A stretch of DNA of 38,091 nt from JAVMKJ01 sp031732855 (GTDB lineage Bacteria > Pseudomonadota > Gammaproteobacteria > Competibacterales > Competibacteraceae): assembly GCA_031732855.1 (NCBI GenBank), contig JAVMKJ010000022.1, positions 1 to 38,091 on the forward strand, read 5' to 3'. The translations under genes were made by a program, and so were the position numbers. Shown here in pieces: positions 29,029 through 36,630 of this stretch (within the stretch, counting starts at the first letter, position 1; each line of letters starts with the position of its first letter). The notes under the pieces are model-generated. The model had not been told where the DNA came from, ran no database searches, and worked only from the letters and a program-made list of their open reading frames with translations.

Positions 29029-29338
29029 TTCTCCAGCCTTCGCGAAGCCGAGCAATATCCCCCATCTTGTAAGGCTCCTTCCCCGCTTGTGTAGGAGGGC
29101 TGGAGTGGGGGTGTGTGAATGGTTACGCGGGCTTACATTAACAAGAAGATGATATAAAATAAGTACATTAGCGAACAGCGGGCGATTTTCAGCTCAATCC
29201 GCTTGTAATGACTTGGACAGAAGTTCGAGGGAAGGCGTCGGTCGAACGCGCCGGAACTTTCCGGCGAAATGGGCAAATTCCCGATATCCGACAGCTAACA
29301 GGTAGGCGATGCAACCGGACGTGACAAGGTATCGACGC
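29029..29338. other. Intergenic region between convergent genes, no gene seen
   Basis: This 310-bp gap contains no convincing coding sequence. It holds a long-distance inverted repeat, CTCCAGCC (29031-29038) with GGCTGGAG (29098-29105), and an AT-rich segment around 29135-29170. That segment includes GATGATATAA (29148-29157), the partial third copy of the motif flanking the tus-like gene. Confidence 0.5.
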
Positions 29339-30070
29339 TTAATGTCCGGGATTGGGACGCTGTCGCGCCGTATCGATCTCGCCCCTGGCCTCGGCCGGAT
29401 TCCGGATCATGAAATACGCCGGCGCCTCCCCCGGGTCGGCCAGTTCGAGCAGTCCCGAGTAGGACCGGACCTCGCCGACGCCCAGACTCGAGGCCTTCAT
29501 GGCATTGGGATGCCGCGTGCCGATCTCGGCGCTGCCGATCTGAATCCCGAGTTCGTTGAACAGATAAAGCTGGATTTCCGGCCACAGCGGGGCGCGGGTG
29601 TTGTTCTGTACCACCAGCTTGAATTCGTAACCCCGGGTATCGCGATTCACGACCTCGGTGAAGGTGACATTCTTCAAATAACCCTGGTCCAGGGACAGTA
29701 CCCGGTCGTATTCCAGTTGTCGCAGGCGCGGCAGCTTGCCGCGAACCAGCGCGTCCAGATCCGCCCGCAGCTTCTGCAATTCGGGCATGACCTGGCGCAG
29801 TTCGTCCTCCTTCAGGATCAGATCGGCGCGCAACTTCTGATTCTGGTTGCCGAGGGTGTAGAGCTGGGTTCCCAGCAGCAGGGTCGTGAAGAAATCGATC
29901 AGCACCACCACCACCAGCATCACCAGCAAGAGCTTGCTGCGCCGGCTCCACGAGTGACCCCGCGAGCCCGCGAGCCGGCGGGACCGGTCGCGATCGAAAT
30001 GCGGACCGGGCCGGGGCGAAACGGCATCGGCGCCAGCTTGCGAGGAATTCAGCGTGGATTGACTGTTCAT
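29339..30070 (-). CDS. Membrane-anchored coiled-coil protein of unknown function
   Basis: A 243-residue protein I do not recognise as a named family. Residues 1-46 are polar and basic, followed by one strong transmembrane segment at about 47-68 (KLLLVMLVVVVLIDFFTTLL). A probable coiled coil follows at about 73-115 (LGNQNQKLRADLILKEDELR), then a C-terminal beta-rich domain (about 125-225) with KLVVQNNTRAPLWPEIQLYL and LGIQIGSAEIG. The last part resembles periplasmic domains that follow a single anchor. The start at 30070 is chosen over the ATG four codons upstream by spacing from GGA. It lies 58 bases downstream of the DUF2058 gene on the same strand and may be co-transcribed. Confidence 0.75.
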   Translation of the reverse strand: MNSQSTLNSSQAGADAVSPRPGPHFDRDRSRRLAGSRGHSWSRRSKLLLVMLVVVVLIDFFTTLLLGTQLYTLGNQNQKLRADLILKEDELRQVMPELQKLRADLDALVRGKLPRLRQLEYDRVLSLDQGYLKNVTFTEVVNRDTRGYEFKLVVQNNTRAPLWPEIQLYLFNELGIQIGSAEIGTRHPNAMKASSLGVGEVRSYSGLLELADPGEAPAYFMIRNPAEARGEIDTARQRPNPGH

Positions 30071-30128
30071 GCGGGTTTCCATCCGGGAAATGGCGTGCGA
30101 AAGCGCACGCGGGCGCGCCACCGGCGGT

Positions 30129-30668
30129 TCAATCATCCTGGCCGCTATCGGTCTCGGAACCGTCGCTCTCGGGATGCAGCAGCAACACCCGTTCGGGCGC
30201 GAATTCCGCCACCTTGCGCGCGGTCTCGCCGGGCACCAGCGGGAAGTCGAACTCGTGCCGATCCCCCCGCGCGATGGCCAGCCGGCCCATGGCCAGTCCC
30301 TTGCGCTGCGGTGGCGTGACCCGAACGGCGCGGATCCAGCGGCCATCGCGATCCAGGAAATTATAGAGGATTTCCGCCTCCGGTTCGTTCAGACGATGCG
30401 CGTCGATCAGCTGGCGGGCGCGGGCGGCGTGGTCCCGGCGCTGCCTTTCGGCTTCGCGCTCGAGATTCAGACGCCGGTCCTGCTCGCGCTTGCGGACGGC
30501 CTCGGCCTCGGCCTGGCGGCGGGCTTCCGCCTGTCGGGCCGTCTCCTCGTCCGCCAGCGCCTTGCTCTTCTTGCGCTGGTGATCCTGCTTGCGGGTGTCG
30601 GAATCCAGCTTTTTCGCCTTGTCGGCCGACACCAGTCCCGCCTTCAGCAATTCATCCCGCAGCGACAT
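30129..30668 (-). CDS. DUF2058 (YaiL-like) nucleic-acid-associated protein
   Basis: A 179-residue protein. MSLRDELLKAGLVSADKAKK opens it, then a long basic and glutamate-rich helical stretch (about 20-85), then the conserved end with EILYNFLDRDGRWIR and LAMGRLAIARGD. These are the hallmarks of DUF2058, represented by E. coli YaiL. Its function is not established; the charged helical region suggests nucleic acid or ribosome association. It lies 63 bases after the serA stop on the same strand. Confidence 0.88.
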   Translation of the reverse strand: MSLRDELLKAGLVSADKAKKLDSDTRKQDHQRKKSKALADEETARQAEARRQAEAEAVRKREQDRRLNLEREAERQRRDHAARARQLIDAHRLNEPEAEILYNFLDRDGRWIRAVRVTPPQRKGLAMGRLAIARGDRHEFDFPLVPGETARKVAEFAPERVLLLHPESDGSETDSGQDD

Positions 30669-30698
30669 CGCCCGCTTGCCTCCCCACCGATCATTTTC

Positions 30699-30721
30699 CC
30701 CTCTCCCAACGAAGGAGAGGG
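30699..30721. repeat. CCCTCTCC inverted repeat, relative of the palindrome at 13814
   Basis: CCCTCTCC (30699-30706), loop CAACGAA, GGAGAGGG (30714-30721), in the gap between serA and the DUF2058 gene. It shares the 'CCCTCTCC' theme with 13814-13836. No T run follows it in the direction of serA transcription, so I do not call it a terminator. Confidence 0.6.
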
Positions 30722-30731
30722 TGATTGCGCC

Positions 30732-31970
30732 TCAATACAGAACCCGGGTGCGGATGGTGCCGGGAACCTCGTCCAGTCGTTTCCGCAACTGTAGCGTCTC
30801 GGCCCGTTCGTCGCCGTCGACGTCGATCACCACGTAGCCGATCCGGGCGTTGGTCTGCAAATACTGACCGGCGATGTTGATGTGCTGCTCGGAAAAGACG
30901 GCGTTGATCCGCGACAGCACGCCGGGCTGGTTGCGGTGGATGTGCAGGAGGCGGTGCTTGCCGGGGTGTTCGGGCAGGGACACTTCCGGGAAATTGACCG
31001 CGGTCAGGGTCGAGCCGTTGTTGCTGTACTTGATCAGCTTGCCGGCCACTTCCAGGCCGATGTTCTGCTGCGCCTCCTCGGTGCTGCCGCCGACGTGGGG
31101 CGTGAGCAGTACCTGGTCGAAGCGGCGCAGCGGCGACACGAATTCCTCGTCGTTGGCTTTCGGTTCCAGCGGGAACACGTCGATGGCCGCCCCGGCCAGA
31201 TGCTGCGTTTCCAGGGCCCGAACCAGGGCGTCGATGTCCACCACCGTGCCGCGGGCGGCGTTGATCAGCCGGGCGCCCGGCTTCATCCGCGCCAGTTGAT
31301 CGGCGCCGATCATGCGCCAGGTCTGGGGGGTTTCCGGGACGTGCAGGGTCACCACGTCGGCGATGTCCAGCAGCGCGTCCAGGGAGAACACCGGTCGGGC
31401 ATTGCCCAGCGCCAGCTTGGTTTCGATGTCGTAAAACACCACCTGCATCCCCAACGCCTCGGCCAGCAGGCCGACCTGGGTACCGATGTGGCCGTAGCCG
31501 ACGATGCCCAGGCACTTGCCGCGCGCCTCGTGGGAACCGGTGGCGGTCTTCGCCCAGCCGCCGCGATGGGTCGCGGCGTTGCGCTGGGGGATGCCGCGCA
31601 GCAGCAGGACGATCTCCGCCAGCACTAGTTCCGCCACGCTGCGCGTGTTGGAAAACGGGGCGTTGAACACCGGAATGCCGCGCTCCTGGGCGGCGTCGAG
31701 GTCCACCTGATTGGTGCCGATGCAAAAGCAGCCGACCCCGATCAGCCGTGGGGCGTGCTCGAACACCCGGGCAGTCAGTTCGGTGGCGGAGCGGATGCCG
31801 ATGAAATAGGCGTCGCCGACCGCCTCCAGCAACTGCGGCTCGGGCAGCGCTTTCGGATGGACGTCGATGTTGGTGTAGCCGTCCGCCCGAAGCGCCTCCA
31901 CGGCGCTGGCGTGGACGCCTTCCAGCAACAGGATCCTGATCCTGTCCTTGTCGAGTGAGGTCTTGCTCAT
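30732..31970 (-). CDS. serA: D-3-phosphoglycerate dehydrogenase
   Basis: A 412-residue enzyme of serine biosynthesis that oxidises 3-phosphoglycerate to 3-phosphohydroxypyruvate. It is the E. coli-like form with a C-terminal ACT domain (about 340-412, RNQPGVLSRINAVFSEQHIN) for serine feedback. The NAD-binding glycine motif is GIVGYGHIGTQVG (155-167). Catalytic residues are R240 (NAARG), E269 (PLEP) and H292 (TPHVGG). The start at 31970 gives the standard N-terminus MSKTSLDKDRIRILLLEGVH. The gene is divergent from a D-2-hydroxyglutarate dehydrogenase-type oxidase, 97 bp apart. SerA is known to reduce 2-oxoglutarate to D-2-hydroxyglutarate, which the neighbour can reverse. Confidence 0.97.
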   Translation of the reverse strand: MSKTSLDKDRIRILLLEGVHASAVEALRADGYTNIDVHPKALPEPQLLEAVGDAYFIGIRSATELTARVFEHAPRLIGVGCFCIGTNQVDLDAAQERGIPVFNAPFSNTRSVAELVLAEIVLLLRGIPQRNAATHRGGWAKTATGSHEARGKCLGIVGYGHIGTQVGLLAEALGMQVVFYDIETKLALGNARPVFSLDALLDIADVVTLHVPETPQTWRMIGADQLARMKPGARLINAARGTVVDIDALVRALETQHLAGAAIDVFPLEPKANDEEFVSPLRRFDQVLLTPHVGGSTEEAQQNIGLEVAGKLIKYSNNGSTLTAVNFPEVSLPEHPGKHRLLHIHRNQPGVLSRINAVFSEQHINIAGQYLQTNARIGYVVIDVDGDERAETLQLRKRLDEVPGTIRTRVLY

Positions 31971-32053
31971 GAGTGCGCGAAGCTTCCCCGGTGATAAAAT
32001 GCAACGGAACCCAATCCCTCCGGTCGGGCGGCTTAACCTTACCCCCTTTCTCC

Positions 32054-32058
32054 AGGAG
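32054..32058 (+). promoter_or_regulatory. Ribosome binding site that selects a TTG start
   Basis: AGGAG at 32054-32058 lies 9 bases before TTG 32068. Upstream in-frame ATG codons have no comparable site, and their codons do not match the protein family. Confidence 0.6.
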
Positions 32059-32067
32059 CGACAACCG

Positions 32068-33480
32068 TTGACGACCCCGCATAACCCCAGCGAATCGGCC
32101 ACCGCCTTGCTCGACGGTATCCGCGCCTTCATCGATCCCGCCCAGGTCCGGGCCGACCCGGACAGTTGTCTGAACTACGGCCGCGACTGGACCCGGCTGT
32201 ATACCCCCAATCCGCTGGCGGTGGTGCTGCCGGACCGCATCGAGCAGGTACGACAACTCGTGGTTTACGCCAACGATCGCCGGCTGGCCCTGGTGCCCTC
32301 CGGCGGTCGCACCGGCCTGAGCGGCGCGGCGGTCGCCTGCCGGGGCGAGCTGGTGGTCTCGCTGGAGCGGATGAACCGGATTCTCGACTTCGATCCGATC
32401 GACCGCGGCGTCACCTGCGAGGCGGGGGTCGTTACCGAAGTCCTGCAAAACTTCGCCCGCGACCACGGTCTGTACTATCCGGTGGATTTCGCCTCGCGCG
32501 GTTCCAGCCAGATCGGCGGCAACCTGGCCACCAACGCCGGCGGCATCAAGGTAGTGCGCTACGGCCTGACCCGCGACTGGGTCACCGGGCTGAAGGTGGT
32601 CACGGGACGGGGCGACCTGCTCGATCTCAATCGCGGCCTGATCAAAAACGCCAGCGGTTACGACCTGCGGCATCTGTTCGTCGGCAGCGAGGGCACGCTG
32701 GGGATCATCGTCGAGGCCACCCTGAAGCTGACCCGCCCCCCGCGAGAGCCGAGCGTGATGGTGCTGGGGGTACCGGATCTGGACGGGGTGATGTCGCTCT
32801 ATCACGTGTTCCGCAACCGGCTGGACCTGAGCGCCTTCGAATTCTTCTCGGAACCGGCGCTGCGCCACGTCCTGAAAAAGGGCTGGCACCGCCCGTTCGA
32901 CGGCGCGACGCCCTACTACGTCCTGATCGAGTTCGAGAATCCGGAAGGGCTGCGCACCGACGAGGCGCTGATGTTGTTCGAGCACTGCGCCGAGCAGGGC
33001 TGGCTGGCCGATGGGGTCATCAGCCAGAGCGAAAACCAGGCCAGGGAACTGTGGCGGCTGCGCGAGGACATCAGCGAATCGATCGCGGAGCATCTGCCCT
33101 ACAAGAACGACCTCGCGGTGCGCATCTCGAAGGTGCCGGCGTTCCTGGCGGAAACCGATGCCCTGCTGGCGCGGCATTACCCGGATTTCGAGGTGCTGTG
33201 GTACGGCCACATCGGCGACGGCAACCTGCACGTCAACATCCTGAAGCCAGCCGCCATGGAACATCGGGCCTTCATCGACAAGTGCGAATCGGTCAACGAG
33301 CTGTTGTTCCGCGTCCTGCAAAAGTACGGCGGCAGCATTTCCGCCGAGCACGGCGTCGGCCTGACCAAGAAGCCGTACCTGCACTACACCCGCGACGAGA
33401 CCGAACTGAGCTACCTGCGGGCGATCAAGCAGGCGTTCGATCCGAACGGCATCATGAATCCGGGGAAGATTTTTGACTGA
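32068..33480 (+). CDS. FAD-binding oxidase, probable D-2-hydroxyglutarate dehydrogenase
   Basis: A 470-residue flavoprotein of the FAD_binding_4/FAD-oxidase_C (GlcD/D2HGDH) type. The FAD domain (about 40-220) has VPSGGRTGLSGAAVA, SQIGGNLATNAGGIKVVRYG and GSEGTLGIIVEATLKL. The C-terminal domain (about 235-465) has the metal-site segment WYGHIGDGNLHVNIL and ISAEHGVGLTKKPYL. TTG 32068 is preferred by its ribosome binding site and by length. D-lactate or glycolate dehydrogenase would also fit the fold. The divergent serA neighbour favours D-2-hydroxyglutarate as substrate, since in Pseudomonas the two enzymes are coupled and often adjacent. It converges on rarA with a 23-bp gap. Confidence 0.85.
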   Translation: MTTPHNPSESATALLDGIRAFIDPAQVRADPDSCLNYGRDWTRLYTPNPLAVVLPDRIEQVRQLVVYANDRRLALVPSGGRTGLSGAAVACRGELVVSLERMNRILDFDPIDRGVTCEAGVVTEVLQNFARDHGLYYPVDFASRGSSQIGGNLATNAGGIKVVRYGLTRDWVTGLKVVTGRGDLLDLNRGLIKNASGYDLRHLFVGSEGTLGIIVEATLKLTRPPREPSVMVLGVPDLDGVMSLYHVFRNRLDLSAFEFFSEPALRHVLKKGWHRPFDGATPYYVLIEFENPEGLRTDEALMLFEHCAEQGWLADGVISQSENQARELWRLREDISESIAEHLPYKNDLAVRISKVPAFLAETDALLARHYPDFEVLWYGHIGDGNLHVNILKPAAMEHRAFIDKCESVNELLFRVLQKYGGSISAEHGVGLTKKPYLHYTRDETELSYLRAIKQAFDPNGIMNPGKIFD

Positions 33481-33503
33481 CTCGGTGAAGCCATCCGCGC
33501 CGA

Positions 33504-34820
33504 TCACCGATACCGCCGGCGCGGGCTCAGCCGGTCCCACTCCCGCAGCCGTTCCAGTTTCTCGCGAATCCGCCCCTCCAGGCCGTTCGCGGTGGGTTCG
33601 TAATAGCGGGCGTCTTGCAGTTCCTCGGGGAAATAGCACTCGCCGGCGGCGTAGGCGTTCGGCTCATCGTGGGCGTAGCGATAGCCCTCGCCGTGCCCCA
33701 GTTCCCGCGCCAGCGCGGTGGGCGCGTTGCGCAGGTGCGGCGGTACCTCCAGGGTGCCGCACCGCTCGACATCGCGGCGGGCGGCGCTAAAGGCGGTATA
33801 GACGGCGTTGCTCTTGGCCGCGACCGCCAGATAGACCACCGCCTGGGCGATGGCCAGTTCGCCCTCCGGACTGCCGAGCCGCTCCTGCGCCTCCCAGGCG
33901 TTCAGCGCCAGGGGCAGGGCGCGCGGATCGGCGTTGCCGATGTCCTCGCTGGCCATCCGCACTACCCGCCGGGCGATGTAGAGCGGATCGCAGCCGCCGT
34001 CGAGCATTCGCGCCAGCCAGTACAGCGCCGCGTCCGGGCTGCTGCCGCGCACCGCCTTGTGCAGGGCGGAAATCTGATCGTAAAACAGATCGCCGCCCCG
34101 GTCGAAGCGCCGCCCTGCCCCGTCGCTCATTACCTCGGTCAATGCCGTCTCCAGCGCGCAGCCCTGCGCGTCCGCCAGTTCCGCCGCCAGTTCCAGCCAG
34201 ATCAGGGCGCGGCGGGCATCACCGTCGGCGGCCTGGGCCAGGCGGTCCCGGGCCGCCTCCGACAACGGCCAGCGCCCGCCCAACCCCCGTTCCGCATCGC
34301 TCAGGGCGCGATCCAGCACCTGGCCGATGGCGGCGGCATCCAGACTGGTCAGCACGTAGACCCGCACCCGCGACAGCAGCGCGTTGTTGAGGGCGAAGCC
34401 GGGATTTTCGGTGGTGGCGCCGATGAAGGTCAGGGTGCCGTCCTCGACGTAGGGCAGAAAGGGATCCTGTTGCGCCTTGTTAAAGCGGTGGACCTCGTCC
34501 ACGAACAGCACGGTGCGCCGCCGTTGTTCGCGCCAGAGCGTCCGCGCCCGGTCCACCGCCGCCCGCACGTCGCGCACTCCGGCCATGGTCGCCGACAGCC
34601 GCAGGAACTCGGCCTGGCAGGCGCCGGCCAGCAGTTCGGCCAGGGTGGTCTTGCCGGTGCCGGGCGGTCCCCACAGCACCATGGAATGCGGCTGGCCCCG
34701 CTCGATCGCCGCCCGCAGCGGCTTGCCCGGCGCCAGCAGGTGCGACTGGCCGACGAATTCCTCCAGCCGGCGCGGTCGCAGCCGGTCGGCCAGCGGCCGG
34801 AGGTCGTCGGTGTCTGACAT
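33504..34820 (-). CDS. rarA: Replication-associated recombination protein A (MgsA/RarA)
   Basis: A 438-residue AAA+ ATPase related to clamp loader subunits, acting at stalled replication forks. Walker A is GPPGTGKTT (51-59), Walker B is VLFVDEVHRFNKAQQD (D108, E109), and a sensor region follows at TFIGATTENPGFALNNALLS. The C-terminal tetramerisation domain (about 250-438) ends with the typical YYEPTANGLEGRIREKLERL. The gene starts 1 base after the lolA stop. lolA-rarA is a conserved gammaproteobacterial pair, often followed by serS, which is absent here. Confidence 0.97.
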   Translation of the reverse strand: MSDTDDLRPLADRLRPRRLEEFVGQSHLLAPGKPLRAAIERGQPHSMVLWGPPGTGKTTLAELLAGACQAEFLRLSATMAGVRDVRAAVDRARTLWREQRRRTVLFVDEVHRFNKAQQDPFLPYVEDGTLTFIGATTENPGFALNNALLSRVRVYVLTSLDAAAIGQVLDRALSDAERGLGGRWPLSEAARDRLAQAADGDARRALIWLELAAELADAQGCALETALTEVMSDGAGRRFDRGGDLFYDQISALHKAVRGSSPDAALYWLARMLDGGCDPLYIARRVVRMASEDIGNADPRALPLALNAWEAQERLGSPEGELAIAQAVVYLAVAAKSNAVYTAFSAARRDVERCGTLEVPPHLRNAPTALARELGHGEGYRYAHDEPNAYAAGECYFPEELQDARYYEPTANGLEGRIREKLERLREWDRLSPRRRYR

Positions 34821-34821
34821 G

Positions 34822-35448
34822 TCAGCCGGCGTCGCCGACCACGTCCACGCCGGGCGGCGGGGTGAATTTCAGCAGCGCCGGGTCGAGCGTGGGGTTGCGT
34901 TCCAGCTTCTGGAAATCCAGCCGGGTGCGCTGGCCGAAATTGTCTTCCAGTTCCAGACTGACCAGGGCGTCGCCCTTGAACGCGACCCGCAGCAGGCGAA
35001 ATTCCGGCTGCGGCTGCCTGGGCGTCAGTTCGTACCAGGTCAGTCCATCCTGGCCGCGCGCCTCTCCGACGGTGAAGGTCTCCTCGATCGGCACCGCGCC
35101 GCTCAACAGAGCCAGCGGGGTCGAACTGAGCGCCTTGTCCAGCTTGCGGACCGTCACTTGCGCCAGATCGACATCGTAGGCCCACAGCCGCTCGCCGTCG
35201 GCGACGATGATCTGTTCGGCCGGCGCGCGATAGTCCCAGCGGAACTTGCCGGGCCGCTGCATCAGCATCCGGCCGCTGGAACTCTGCACGACGTGCGACC
35301 GCTCGTCGAACACTCGCTGGATGAAGTCCGCCCGCAGCGATTGCAGGCTCTGGAAGTAGCGTTGCACCGGCGACGGTGCGGCGGCCCAGACCGGCACCGC
35401 CAGCGCGAGGCCCAAAGTCAGGACGATCAGTTTCAGTTTGCGTATCAC
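34822..35448 (-). CDS. lolA: Outer-membrane lipoprotein carrier protein LolA
   Basis: A 208-residue periplasmic chaperone that carries lipoproteins from LolCDE to LolB. The signal peptide (MIRKLKLIVLTLGLALAVPV, then WAAA) is cleaved around residue 22-23. The mature part has FIQRVFDE, GRMLMQRPGKFRWDYRAP and DNFGQRTRLDF, all standard. The start is GTG 35448 with GAGGA about 7 bases upstream. The frame remains open upstream for another 63 codons, but those encode the tail of a decayed integron integrase. The lolA promoter must therefore lie in or beyond that relic. Usually ftsK lies upstream of lolA; here the integron remnant takes that place. Confidence 0.95.
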   Translation of the reverse strand: MIRKLKLIVLTLGLALAVPVWAAAPSPVQRYFQSLQSLRADFIQRVFDERSHVVQSSSGRMLMQRPGKFRWDYRAPAEQIIVADGERLWAYDVDLAQVTVRKLDKALSSTPLALLSGAVPIEETFTVGEARGQDGLTWYELTPRQPQPEFRLLRVAFKGDALVSLELEDNFGQRTRLDFQKLERNPTLDPALLKFTPPPGVDVVGDAG

Positions 35449-35517
35449 GTCGTGTTCCTCAACCAAGGGGGCTGAAGCATAGACCATCCGTTCGGGGCAA
35501 TGACACCGTCGAATCAT

Positions 35518-36186
35518 GCCGGCGGCGGTTCGGGCCAGCGCCTTCGGACGGGGGAGGATGTAGGTATAGATCATGGTGGTCGAGACGTCCGCATGGCCGA
35601 GCAATTCCTGCACGGTGCGGATGTCGTGGCACGACATCAGAAGGTGGGTGGCGAAGCTGTGGCGCAGGGTGTGGGGCGTTGCTGGGCGACCCGATCCTTA
35701 GCTGCCTTCCCGCACCAGGATCTCCCGTCGCTCGAAATCGAGGTCCTTGACCCGCAGGCGGACGCATTCCATCAACTGCAGGCCGGCACCGTACAAGAGG
35801 TTGGCCATCAGGCGGTGGCGCCCCTCCAGGTGGGCCAGCACGGCGCGCGCCTCGGTGGCGGTGAGGACGACCGGCAACCGGGCGGGACGTTTGGCCCGTT
35901 CCACGTTGTCCAGCCAACCGATGTCTTGCTCGAGCACTTCCTTGTACAGGAACAGGATGGCGCTCAAGGCCTGGTTTTGGGTGGAGGCGGCGACATTGCG
36001 TTCCACAGCCAGGTGGGACAGGAATTGCTCGACTTCCTGCTTGCCCATCTCTTGGGGGTGTCGCTTGCCGTGGAACAGGATGTAGCGCTTGATCCAGTCC
36101 ACATAGGCTTGCTCGGTACGAATGCTGTAGTGTTTCAGGCGGATTTTTTCGCGAACCTGGTTGAGTAACCTGGGCTTGACAACCAT
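35518..36186 (-). pseudogene. intI: Inactivated integron integrase (IntI)
   Basis: ATG 36186 opens 162 codons of an IntI-type tyrosine recombinase: LLNQVREKIRLKHYSIRTEQ, AYVDWIKRYILFHGKRHP, LYKEVLEQDIGWLDNVERAK, VRLRVKDLDF. A TAA at 35698-35700 stops it right after ILVREGS. In the same frame the C-terminal part resumes as TPHTLRHSFATHLL, DIRTVQELLGHADVSTTMIY. About 90 residues that should lie between, including the catalytic lysine region and the IntI-specific insert, are deleted. The box I catalytic arginine is also lost: GAGLQLMEC has Q137 (CAG, 35776-35778) where IntI has R, one base away from CGG. The frame then runs on into lolA without a stop. Orientation fits an integron whose cassettes would lie to the right. 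Confidence 0.88.
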
Positions 36187-36371
36187 AACCCCCTCAACTT
36201 TAATGGCCTTGTGGTGGATCGAACCGCCACCAGATCGACGCCTGTGACAGACCCCAATTATTGTTGTTATTTTGCAACTTATACGATTTATCAATAAGTT
36301 GATATAGGGTCATCGTGATTATACGTCAAAACCGACGTAAAGTAAGGCGTCATTTAGGAGGTCTACTTCAT
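36187..36371. other. Non-coding region in front of the integrase relic, expected attI position
   Basis: This AT-rich stretch is where an attI site and cassette promoter would lie. I see no GTTRRRY core. It contains small dyads: AACTTAT (36276-36282) with ATAAGTT (36294-36300), and TACGTC (36322-36327) with GACGTA (36334-36339). These could be integrase or regulator sites, but nothing identifies them. Confidence 0.35.
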
Positions 36372-36398
36372 GTTCGTCGGCGCTTCGCGCCGACGAAC
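36372..36398. repeat. Perfect hairpin at the left edge of the attC-like element
   Basis: GTTCGTCGGCG (36372-36382), loop CTTCG, CGCCGACGAAC (36388-36398), extendable by one C-G pair inside the loop. Hairpins with a CTTCG centre are frequent in the middle of attC sites of integron cassettes. Confidence 0.85.
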
Positions 36399-36602
36399 GG
36401 GGCGCGAGTTGGCGAACTTCGGGCTCTCCGGCGCGCAGCGCCGTCGAACCCTCGTTCGAGCGTCACCGCTTCGCGGCGACTTCGTCGTCCCGTCCTCGCG
36501 ACCCCGCCGCCCACCACCGTCATCCGGGAACTCCCCTGTCCGGTAGCAAGGGCGGCGCGTCCGCTCCGGGCGGGATGACGCTCAACTCGCGCCCCGTTAG
36601 CC
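36396..36602 (+). repeat. attC-like structured element ending in GTTAGCC
   Basis: AACGGGGCGCGAGTTG (36396-36411) and CAACTCGCGCCCCGTT (36583-36598) form a perfect 16-bp inverted repeat. The right arm ends in GTTAGCC (36596-36602), which fits the attC R' core GTTRRRY; the opposite end, GACGAAC (36392-36398), is an imperfect R'' core. Inside are further hairpins: GGCGC/GCGCC (36430-36442), TCGAAC/GTTCGA (36444-36459), GTCACCGC/GCGGCGAC with one mismatch (36462-36480). At about 210 bp it is longer than usual attC sites. An HNH gene begins 28 bases after the core, as a cassette gene would. Confidence 0.5.
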
Positions 36603-36630
36603 AGCGCGAGAATCACCGAGAGCCGAGCAG

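Noticed and set aside
30699..30721. Intrinsic terminator of serA
   Set aside because: The stem is not followed by a T run in the direction of serA transcription; recorded as a repeat only.
30691..33639. Long minus-strand open frame spanning serA and the FAD oxidase
   Set aside because: It overlaps two well-supported genes in other frames and reads as arginine- and glycine-rich sequence without family resemblance.
36187..36371. attI site of the integron
   Set aside because: Expected here, but no GTTRRRY core or recognisable integrase-binding repeats could be found; only short dyads of unknown meaning.
36315..36578. Small plus-strand frame of 87 codons in front of the HNH gene
   Set aside because: It lies almost entirely inside nested inverted repeats and gives an arginine- and proline-rich translation without a ribosome binding site; better explained as structured non-coding DNA.
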